From Planctomycetaceae bacterium (lineage in GTDB: Bacteria; Planctomycetota; Planctomycetia; Planctomycetales; Planctomycetaceae): a DNA stretch of 5,082 nt. Each line of letters starts with the position of its first letter. The stretch's first letter is position 1. Below, piece after piece: positions 1 through 5,082 of the stretch. The stretch spans positions 33,816 through 38,897 of the forward strand of contig DOCI01000108.1 of assembly GCA_003503535.1 (NCBI GenBank), read 5' to 3'. Below the pieces are notes generated by a model. The model saw nothing but the letters and a program-made list of their open reading frames with translations. It was not told where the DNA came from and searched no databases. The translations under genes and the position numbers were made by a program.

Positions 1-21
1 GGTCAGCAGACAACTTCACAA

Positions 22-1911
22 GTGATTGACTGGAGTGCGATTCGTGTTCAGCTTCTGCCTGAAGGTGCAGAATCGCTGCTACCATCCTCCTGGAAGCTTC
101 CCATACTGCCTCAGGCAGTATCCGAATTTCTGCAGCACGCCAGCAATCCCAATTATGACATTAAGAAGCTGACGAAAATCGTCGAGCAGGACACCAGCCT
201 GTCCTGCGAATTACTCAAGCACGTCAATTCATCGGCTTTGGGATTGCGTCATCGGATTTCTACAATTCGAAATGCCTTGATGGCTTTGGGGATTCGGCGA
301 AGCAAAATGCTGATTCTGACAGCTGCTGTGCATGCAACGGTTAAGAAGTTCAATTCCCGTTTATTCGATCTTCATGAATTCTGGGCGGATAATCTGGAGC
401 GAGCCAGATTTTCCCGAGCGGTTGCCGAGAAAATTGGCGCGGATGTCGATCTGGCTTATACCGGAGCGATGCTGCAGGATTTTCTGATCCCGATTCTCGG
501 CCATACCAATCTGAAAGAGTATGTTTCCTATTGGAATGACAGTCACAGGCCTGTTTGTGATCTGTATGAGTATGAACATAATAAATTCGGTGTTCAACAT
601 GCCCAGGTGGGCGCTATTTGCCTGATGAAGTGGAATGTCCCAGATGATCTGATCTGCAGCATCCTTTGCCATCACATGGATTATGAACATCTGGATCGTT
701 TAGGACTGGTCGGTACTCACGTGCAGGCCGTCGCGGCTTCATCACTGATACCGACTTCGATTTTGCAGCATCGGGAACTGGCGATTCCGCTATCGATCTG
801 GGATCAACACGACAGCGGATACGATTTGTTCGAAATTGCTGAAAAAGTCGATTCTGAATACACAACTGAAAAAGACGCCGGCAGCCATCGGGAATCGTTA
901 GCCACGCGAATTGAAGAATGCCTGATGAGTCATCTCTCCAGCGGTGGGCTTCTAACCGAGTTGAAAAATCGTCAGCTTGGAAATTTTATTCTGGAAGAGT
1001 GCATTGGAAACGGTGCGAGTGGGTCTGTGTATCGTGCCCGACACACGATGATGAATCGCCCCGCAGCTGTGAAAGTGCTTTCTCAGGAAAAACTAACCGA
1101 AAGTGACATCGCCCGTTTCGAGCGGGAAGTGCAACTGACGAGTTTGCTGCAACATGCCAATACCGTTTCCATCTATGATTTCGGTCGGACGAATGATGGA
1201 CTGTTCTATTATGCAATGGAATATGTGAACGGGTATTCGTTGAAACAACTGGTGCAATTATACGGTCCACAGCCTGAAGGACGTGTGATTCCTATTCTTA
1301 AGCAAGTTTGTGGTTCAATCGAGAATGCTCATCGAGCCGGGCTGGTGCATCGCGACATCAAACCGGAAAACATCCTGCTTTCACGGAAGTTGCACATGTC
1401 CGATCATGCGACCGTTCTCGACTTTGGACTGGTTCGAAATTTACAGGAAGAAGACGGTTCCAATGAAAAAGTCATTACTGGTACTCCGCTGTATCTGGCT
1501 CCCGAGACAATCAGTTCGATGGGAACCAGTTCAATATCGAGCGATCTCTATGCCATTGGAGCGGTTGGCTATTTCCTGTTAACTGGACAGCCATTGTTTA
1601 CAGGAAACAACGCCGTGGATATCTGTCTGAAGCAACTTTCTGAAGTCCCAATCTCCCCTTCTAAACGACTCGGCCGTAAAATTGATGAAGATCTCGAACG
1701 ACTGATCATGAATTGCCTCAATAAGTCGATAGAAAAACGACCGGATTCCGCTTCTGCACTGGCCGAGCAACTGGCGAGATGTGAGCAGGTCTCATTCTGG
1801 AATGAAGATCAGGCAGCCGCCTGGTGGGAGGCTCAAAGTTCTTTGCCCGAGGAAACTCGTCTGGGAGAAAATGATCCGACATTGATTTGCGACCTGGATG
1901 AGACAAAGTAG
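22..1911 (+). CDS. HDOD domain / Hanks-type Ser/Thr protein kinase fusion (5' end possibly outside window)
   Basis: Cytoplasmic signalling protein of 629 residues counted from the GTG at 22. Residues about 22-235 form an HDOD domain (LPILPQAV entry motif, helical VEQDTSLSCELLKHVNS stretch, IRNALMALG, and ILCHH near 214-218). The HD pair of true phosphohydrolases is Q152-D153 here, so a non-catalytic role is expected, as in the family. A linker (about 250-315) leads to a complete kinase at about 320-586: glycine loop G329-N-G-A-S-G-S-V336, Lys351, likely helix-C Glu369, catalytic loop H443-R-D445-I-K-P-E-N450, D467-F-G, A493-P-E495, and Asp508 and Arg573 of the C-lobe. All residues for phosphotransfer are present, so it should be active. 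The HRD arginine suggests activation-loop phosphorylation. The tail holds a WNED...AAAWWE segment (593-603). No membrane segment or extracellular sensor is visible, so the HDOD part may be the input module (inference). The frame has no stop back to base 1 and GTG22 lacks a Shine-Dalgarno sequence, so the true start may be upstream. The substrate is unknown. Confidence 0.93.
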   Translation: MIDWSAIRVQLLPEGAESLLPSSWKLPILPQAVSEFLQHASNPNYDIKKLTKIVEQDTSLSCELLKHVNSSALGLRHRISTIRNALMALGIRRSKMLILTAAVHATVKKFNSRLFDLHEFWADNLERARFSRAVAEKIGADVDLAYTGAMLQDFLIPILGHTNLKEYVSYWNDSHRPVCDLYEYEHNKFGVQHAQVGAICLMKWNVPDDLICSILCHHMDYEHLDRLGLVGTHVQAVAASSLIPTSILQHRELAIPLSIWDQHDSGYDLFEIAEKVDSEYTTEKDAGSHRESLATRIEECLMSHLSSGGLLTELKNRQLGNFILEECIGNGASGSVYRARHTMMNRPAAVKVLSQEKLTESDIARFEREVQLTSLLQHANTVSIYDFGRTNDGLFYYAMEYVNGYSLKQLVQLYGPQPEGRVIPILKQVCGSIENAHRAGLVHRDIKPENILLSRKLHMSDHATVLDFGLVRNLQEEDGSNEKVITGTPLYLAPETISSMGTSSISSDLYAIGAVGYFLLTGQPLFTGNNAVDICLKQLSEVPISPSKRLGRKIDEDLERLIMNCLNKSIEKRPDSASALAEQLARCEQVSFWNEDQAAAWWEAQSSLPEETRLGENDPTLICDLDETK

Positions 1912-2083
1912 CAGACTGGGTTATCAAACCGTCGACAAAAAAATCATACGACAGATATTTTTCCATGAGGCATTTCTAAATGCAGTGTGCCTTCGCATCT
2001 TCGATTATTTCCATAAATCGCTGCATTTGCTCCTGCTGAACGCTGCAGGTAATTATTGAATATGCTCTGGAATTTATCTCTGA
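1912..2083. other. Convergent intergenic spacer with overlapping weak inverted repeats
   Basis: This spacer separates the 3' ends of the kinase gene and rnc. I see no strong intrinsic terminator on either strand. It holds an 8-bp perfect inverted repeat, AAATGCAG (1978-1985) with CTGCATTT (2021-2028), and an inner 5-bp stem CGATT/AATCG (2002-2006 with 2016-2020). The same AAATGC can instead pair with GCATTT at 1970-1975. A short GGTT/AACC hairpin (1919-1930) follows the kinase stop codon. None is followed by a good T run, so a termination role is only a possibility. Confidence 0.4.
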
Positions 2084-2842
2084 TCAGTTGATCGAGTCGG
2101 GATTGGCAATATTTTCGTGCTGATAGGGGATGGGATCGTTCTGCAGTTGGCAGAGTGCATTGAGGGCCGCTTTTTGTTCGGCTTCTTTTTTGTTGGCTCC
2201 CCAGGCAGGGGCAAAAGTTGTTGGTCCGACGACGGCGGCCACCAGAAAACTTTTGTTGTGATCCGGCCCGACCTCTTCGACAAGACGATAAGTCGGAGTT
2301 TCGCTCAGCTCTTTCTGCGTGTATTGCTGGAGCAGACTTTTTGAGTTCCGAATATGTTCGGACTCAGCCGCATGAGAGATCAGATGTTCGAGATTACGAT
2401 TGATAAACGCAAACGCAGCCTCAAAACCTCCATCGAGATAAATCGCCGCGATAACGGACTCAAAAATTCCTGCCAGAACCGAATGGGGAAGTTCCGGCGA
2501 CAGATGCAGGCCTTTGCTCATCAAAACGAATTGCTGCAAACCGAGAGAAATCGCTGCTTGAGCGCATGCTGTCCGGCTGACCACTTCCGATTTCATTTGC
2601 GTTAATGGGCCCTCTTCGTCGTTTGGGTTGAGGGCAAAGAGTCGATCGCAAACGATAGCCCCGAGAATCGCATCTCCCAGAAATTCCATTCGTTCATTGG
2701 ACTGCAGCCGGGTCGGTGCAATCGAAGCGTGCGTTAAACTCGTCTTCAATAGCGATCTCTGTTTGAATGTATACCCCAGTGTCTGTTCACAGGCAGTCAA
2801 GAGAGCTTCGCTCAGAAAGCTATCGTCAGATTCCGTCGTCAT
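2084..2842 (-). CDS. rnc: Ribonuclease III
   Basis: Double-strand-specific endoribonuclease that processes rRNA precursors and structured mRNAs as a cytoplasmic homodimer. Starting from ATG 2842 it has 252 residues, a little longer than the usual bacterial enzyme (about 225-230). A TTG at 2848 adds two residues, and a stop at 2861-2863 closes the frame above it. ATG is preferred by codon type, since neither start has a clear Shine-Dalgarno. Numbering below is from the TTG. The RNase III domain (about 12-155) has the signature N51-E-R-M-E55-F-L-G-D59-A-I-L, which supplies two metal ligands, and then L125-A-G127-I-F-E130, then YLDGG (137-141). Glu130 is kept, but position 127, normally Asp (Asp114 in E. 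coli), is Gly. A dsRNA-binding domain (about 168-235) follows, with [13 protein letters not shown] and the basic helix N219-K-K-E-A-E-Q-K-A-A. The C-terminal tail of about 20 residues is not conserved as far as I can tell. The gene converges with the kinase gene and diverges from htrA, so it is not in an rnc-era type operon here. Confidence 0.96.
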   Translation of the reverse strand: MTTESDDSFLSEALLTACEQTLGYTFKQRSLLKTSLTHASIAPTRLQSNERMEFLGDAILGAIVCDRLFALNPNDEEGPLTQMKSEVVSRTACAQAAISLGLQQFVLMSKGLHLSPELPHSVLAGIFESVIAAIYLDGGFEAAFAFINRNLEHLISHAAESEHIRNSKSLLQQYTQKELSETPTYRLVEEVGPDHNKSFLVAAVVGPTTFAPAWGANKKEAEQKAALNALCQLQNDPIPYQHENIANPDSIN

Positions 2843-2900
2843 ATTCAATTCGATTTCGTGTCAGATCAAAGGCTGAAAGAGCTGAATTCGCTCTGGAGAC

Positions 2901-2933
2901 TGGAGGACTTCGTGCTAAAAGCTGAAGTCACCA
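2901..2933 (-). other. Hairpin upstream of rnc
   Basis: In plus-strand terms, TGG (2901-2903) pairs with CCA (2931-2933), GACTTC (2906-2911) with GAAGTC (2924-2929), and GCT (2914-2916) with AGC (2920-2922) around an AAA loop. That makes twelve Watson-Crick pairs interrupted by small internal loops. It lies 59 bases or more upstream of the rnc ATG. If transcription of rnc starts above it, it would sit in the rnc leader. In the rnc-sense RNA the 2912/2923 pair becomes a C-A mismatch, so the stem is moderate rather than strong. Confidence 0.35.
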
Positions 2934-2995
2934 AAATAATTCTAAAAATATTCCGGCTTCAAGAATAGCAACTTGAGCAGATCAACGGCATAAGA

Positions 2996-3024
2996 ATTAT
3001 CGTGATTGAACCAGGTGTCGGAAA
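2996..3024 (-). promoter_or_regulatory. Candidate sigma-70-like promoter for rnc
   Basis: Read on the minus strand, TTTCCG (3024-3019) and GATAAT (3001-2996) are separated by 17 bases. The -10 element matches five of six consensus positions and the -35 element only three. Transcription would begin near 2989 and give a leader of about 145 bases that includes the hairpin at 2901-2933. This is motif matching by eye in an AT-rich spacer, so chance is a serious alternative. Confidence 0.18.
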
Positions 3025-3234
3025 TCTTTCGACGATTCAAGTCGGCCCTGCTGCGAATGGCATTCTCTGAGTTATGAACATTGAGCCTCTGTCTTTATTA
3101 AGGAAATGGAAGGAAAAAGAGTAAATTCTCGGATATTCGGGCAGCGCGATACCACTTTTCCTGCTTGACTTTTGATCCCTGCATACATACTGCCTGATGT
3201 GGTCTGGGAAATTGTATCCAACTGGCATTGAGTA

Positions 3235-3263
3235 TTGCTTTTAAATGTTTAAAACAATGTTAT
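3235..3263 (+). promoter_or_regulatory. Candidate sigma-70-like promoter for htrA
   Basis: TTGCTT (3235-3240) and TGTTAT (3258-3263) have a 17-base spacer, which would give an htrA leader of about 130 bases. The hexamers match the consensus at three and four positions, which is weak. Its only added interest is that a 16-base palindrome overlaps the -35 end and fills most of the spacer. No clear extracytoplasmic-stress sigma motif was recognised. Confidence 0.17.
3239..3254. promoter_or_regulatory. AT-rich palindrome, operator-like
   Basis: TTTTAAATGTTTAAAA has perfect 7-base arms around a TG centre. Its position upstream of htrA and within a candidate promoter would fit a repressor site, but AT-rich palindromes also arise by chance in spacers. 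No regulator is identified. Confidence 0.25.
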
Positions 3264-3311
3264 TGAAAAATTTGTTCCAGCGCACGCCCTGGTGCCTGCG
3301 TAGTTAATTAT

Positions 3312-3330
3312 TGATCACTCAATGTGGTCA
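3312..3330. promoter_or_regulatory. Imperfect dyad TGATCAC-N5-GTGGTCA upstream of htrA
   Basis: The two 7-base arms match in six of seven pairs, and the seventh is T opposite G. The element ends 71 bases before the htrA start codon. It could be a protein-binding site or a small hairpin (loop TCAAT) in the htrA leader. I do not recognise the motif as belonging to a named regulator. Confidence 0.22.
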
Positions 3331-3384
3331 TCTCCTCGCGGGCAACCTACCAATAAAGACTTTTCATGTAAGTCTCGCCAATTC

Positions 3385-3394
3385 AAGGAAAGGA
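3385..3394 (+). promoter_or_regulatory. Ribosome binding site of htrA
   Basis: The purine run AAGGAAAGGA ends with AGGA at 3391-3394, seven bases before ATG 3402. It is the only clear Shine-Dalgarno in front of a gene in this window. It fixes the htrA start and rejects the overlapping frame that opens at 3311. Confidence 0.75.
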
Positions 3395-3401
3395 CACAAA
3401 G

Positions 3402-4958
3402 ATGAAATTCAGGACACCGGATTCCCAGCTCAGGCCAGGGAGTTCAAATGCATTAAGTGTGTGGGCCATGGCCGTTTCGGGCTTATGCCTGGCTATTGCC
3501 GCTGCGATTACAATTGGTCAGGATCGGGGTACGCCGATTTCGCCGAATCAGGAAATTCTCTCTGCTCAGGATTTATCAACCGCCTTCCGAACGATTGCCA
3601 AAGAAACATTTCCCGGCATCGTCGCGATTGAAACGCGTGGGATCGCTGTCGAGTCGGCTGGCGGAGGTTTGAATCTCGAAGACTTCTTCAAGAGCGATCC
3701 TCAGTTCGAGAAATTCTTCAAACAGAATCCAAATCTGAGACCGAAATCGGATTCTCAGCCGAAGCGAAAAGTTGTGCCTCAGGGACAGGGGTCCGGATTC
3801 ATTATCGACACTGAGGGTCACATCCTGACTAACAATCATGTTGTGGAGGATGCCGAACTGATTACCGTTCGACTTTCCGACGGTCGCGAATACGAAGCGA
3901 AACTGATCGGGACCGATCCACGTTCCGATGTCGCTGTCATTAAAATCGAAGAGGAAGGGCTTGAACCAATCCCACTCGGTAACAGTGACGAAACCCAGGT
4001 GGGCGATATCGTGTTGGCCTTCGGGAGTCCGTTTGGACTGGAATTGACAATGACTCAAGGCATTATCAGTGCCAAAGGTCGTGGCCCCGGTATCAATGAA
4101 CGAGAAGATTATCTGCAGACCGATGCCGCGATCAATCCGGGTAATAGTGGTGGCCCGCTGGTCAACCTGCGTGGGGAAATTATCGGCATCAACACTGCGA
4201 TTTCATCCCGCAGCGGTGGCTACGATGGTGTCGGCTTCTCAATCCCAATCAACATGGCCAAATGGGCTGCTGACCAGATTATGGAAAGCGGATCTGTTCG
4301 CCGAGCTTACATTGGTGTGGTTATTCAGCCGATCAATAATGCCTTGGCGAATCAGTTGGGGCTGCATGTGAATGAGGGAGCGATTGTCTCCCAGATTATG
4401 CCAAACTCTCCTTCCGATAAAGCGGGTCTGGAAACAGGCGATGTGATCCTGAATTTGAATGGCCGCTCTGTCGGTGGCACACGTGAATTGCAGGGTATTG
4501 TCGAGCAGCTTTCCGTGGATAAATCGTATCCAATGGAAGTCTTCCGCAATGGCAAGAAGAAGAAACTGACGATCACGATGGCTGAAATGCCAAGCACACT
4601 TTCACTGACTTCTGGAGACGAGGGTGATTCTCCCGAGCGTCAGGAGGAAACAGAATCGTACAATGCCGAGAGTCTTGGCTTAAATGTTCAGGACTTGACT
4701 GACGACCTGGCAGAACAGTTTGGATATCCTGAGAGTGCTTCCGGCGTGATTATCTCTTCTGTCGAAGCGGATGGAGTGGCTGGGCGAAACGGGTTGCAAG
4801 TCGGAGAATTGATCGAAAAAGTCGGCCAGAAAAAAATTGGGTCTCTGGAAGACTTTCAGGCAGCCATGAAAGATGCAGACCTCGACAAAGGCGTGTTGAT
4901 GCTCGTTCGTCGGGGGAACTTCACGCGATTCCTGGTCATCAAATCCGATGCCCGTTGA
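3402..4958 (+). CDS. htrA: HtrA/DegP-type (Do family) serine protease with two PDZ domains
   Basis: Envelope quality-control protease of family S1C, which degrades or chaperones misfolded exported proteins as PDZ-controlled oligomers. It has 518 residues, within or slightly above the usual range for two-PDZ members. A hydrophobic segment at about 19-39 follows a 17-residue polar N-terminus, so it is either a signal peptide or an uncleaved anchor; no lipobox is seen. The protease domain spans about 55-290. His146 (T-N-N-H-V-V), Asp176 (R-S-D-V-A-V-I-K) and Ser249 (G-N-S-G-G-P-L) complete the triad. Residues about 84-127 form a long Phe- and charge-rich insertion in the position of the LA loop of DegP. 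PDZ1 (about 295-395) contains YIGV and the A341-G-L-E-T-G-D-V-I-L core. PDZ2 (about 425-515) contains ASGVIISSV and N463-G-L-Q-V-G-E-L-I. An acidic linker (405-420) joins them. The start is fixed by a good ribosome binding site. A long spacer upstream and a terminator downstream imply a single-gene transcript. Substrates and the exact paralogue (DegP, DegQ or MucD-like) cannot be told from the sequence. Confidence 0.96.
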   Translation: MKFRTPDSQLRPGSSNALSVWAMAVSGLCLAIAAAITIGQDRGTPISPNQEILSAQDLSTAFRTIAKETFPGIVAIETRGIAVESAGGGLNLEDFFKSDPQFEKFFKQNPNLRPKSDSQPKRKVVPQGQGSGFIIDTEGHILTNNHVVEDAELITVRLSDGREYEAKLIGTDPRSDVAVIKIEEEGLEPIPLGNSDETQVGDIVLAFGSPFGLELTMTQGIISAKGRGPGINEREDYLQTDAAINPGNSGGPLVNLRGEIIGINTAISSRSGGYDGVGFSIPINMAKWAADQIMESGSVRRAYIGVVIQPINNALANQLGLHVNEGAIVSQIMPNSPSDKAGLETGDVILNLNGRSVGGTRELQGIVEQLSVDKSYPMEVFRNGKKKKLTITMAEMPSTLSLTSGDEGDSPERQEETESYNAESLGLNVQDLTDDLAEQFGYPESASGVIISSVEADGVAGRNGLQVGELIEKVGQKKIGSLEDFQAAMKDADLDKGVLMLVRRGNFTRFLVIKSDAR

Positions 4959-4959
4959 T

Positions 4960-4975
4960 AGCGAAGTAATTCGCT
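4960..4975 (+). other. Hairpin with GUAA tetraloop just after htrA
   Basis: AGCGAA (4960-4965) and TTCGCT (4970-4975) pair perfectly around GTAA, a GNRA-class tetraloop in RNA. The hairpin starts one base after the htrA stop codon. It lacks a T run, so it is not itself a terminator. It may stabilise the 3' end or be chance. Confidence 0.4.
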
Positions 4976-4982
4976 GAGTGTG

Positions 4983-4998
4983 CAGGTTGAAAAACCTG
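4983..4998 (+). other. Hairpin with GAAA tetraloop downstream of htrA
   Basis: CAGGTT (4983-4988) and AACCTG (4993-4998) pair perfectly around GAAA, the classic GNRA tetraloop. It has the same geometry as the preceding hairpin (6-bp stem, 4-base loop) but an unrelated stem sequence. No T run follows. Confidence 0.42.
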
Positions 4999-5011
4999 AA
5001 ACATCTTCAGA

Positions 5012-5050
5012 AAAAGGAGTGAGTTGCACGTGCGACTCACTCCTTTTGTT
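5012..5050 (+). terminator. Strong intrinsic terminator of htrA, possibly bidirectional
   Basis: A perfect 13-bp stem pairs AAAAGGAGTGAGT (5012-5024) with ACTCACTCCTTTT (5035-5047). A T-G wobble and three more pairs extend it to a 4-base ACGT loop at 5028-5031. The T-rich TTTTGTT tail begins at 5044. The matching A run on the left arm would provide the T tract for transcription arriving from the right, so it could act in both directions. Confidence 0.88.
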
Positions 5051-5082
5051 ATTGAATGATCTATACCGCGTTCCCAATGAAA

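Larger units (their letters stand above)
2843..3401. other. Long divergent intergenic region between rnc and htrA
   Basis: The region has 559 bases and no convincing gene. Its contents are a hairpin near rnc (2901-2933), an AT-rich palindrome (3239-3254), an imperfect dyad (3312-3330), weak promoter-like hexamers in both directions, and the htrA ribosome binding site. A 63-codon minus-strand frame (3037-3228) is open, but it has no Shine-Dalgarno, no recognisable motif and frequent AGG/AGA arginine codons unlike the neighbouring genes. I treat it as non-coding. I looked for tRNA arms and found none. The length leaves room for control regions of both genes and perhaps a small RNA, but nothing shows one directly. 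Confidence 0.6.

Noticed and set aside
475..483. Possible HD-type phosphohydrolase activity in the N-terminal domain of the kinase protein
   Set aside because: The HD position reads Q152-D153 and the remaining metal ligands of HD-GYP enzymes are not evident. The pattern fits the non-catalytic HDOD family.
2084..2876. Several plus- and minus-strand frames overlapping rnc
   Set aside because: These are shadows of the rnc coding sequence. Only the frame ending at 2084 carries RNase III and dsRNA-binding motifs.
3106..3168. A 20-codon plus-strand frame (ATG GAA GGA...) preceded by AAGG
   Set aside because: The AAGG lies only two bases from the ATG, too close for a working ribosome binding site, and so short a frame is expected by chance.
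3037..3228. A 63-codon minus-strand frame in the rnc-htrA spacer
   Set aside because: There is no Shine-Dalgarno, no recognisable motif, and AGG/AGA arginine codons are frequent, unlike the flanking genes. It is too weak to call a gene.
3311..3631. A 106-codon plus-strand frame overlapping the start of htrA
   Set aside because: It lacks a good ribosome binding site and recognisable domain, and most of it is out-of-frame htrA sequence. The real Shine-Dalgarno at 3385-3394 serves ATG 3402.
3576..4058. A 160-codon open frame on the minus strand, antisense to htrA
   Set aside because: It lies wholly inside the protease domain coding region, has no recognisable motif, and is explained as a mirror of htrA codon bias.

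Overview
The window carries three chromosomal genes of ordinary bacterial type and no mobile element, CRISPR array or RNA gene that I can see. The best guess for the source is a planctomycete of moderate GC. The reasons are a cytoplasmic HDOD domain fused to a Hanks-type Ser/Thr kinase, a tryptophan-rich tail after the kinase of a kind I associate with planctomycetal kinases, sparse Shine-Dalgarno signals and long spacers. This is inference from gene style; no marker gene proves it.

Layout: (1) 22-1911, plus strand, an HDOD/Ser-Thr kinase fusion whose frame is open to the left edge, so its start may lie outside the window. (2) 1912-2083, a short spacer between convergent genes with several weak inverted repeats. 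(3) 2084-2842, minus strand, ribonuclease III (rnc) with an intact RNase III domain fold and dsRNA-binding domain, but with Gly at one of the four usual metal-ligand positions. (4) 2843-3401, a 559-base spacer between the divergent rnc and htrA, with no convincing gene but with palindromes, a hairpin and weak promoter-like sequences. (5) 3402-4958, plus strand, an exported or membrane-anchored HtrA/DegP-type serine protease with two PDZ domains and a complete catalytic triad. (6) 4959-5082, two GNRA-capped hairpins followed by a strong intrinsic terminator.

The three genes do not form an operon: the first two converge, the second and third diverge, and htrA is closed by its own terminator. 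They represent separate housekeeping and stress functions: signalling (HDOD-kinase), RNA processing (RNase III) and envelope protein quality control (HtrA). I found no evidence of a new multi-gene system. The points most worth a second look are the Asp-to-Gly change in RNase III, the HDOD-kinase fusion, and the run of hairpins after htrA.
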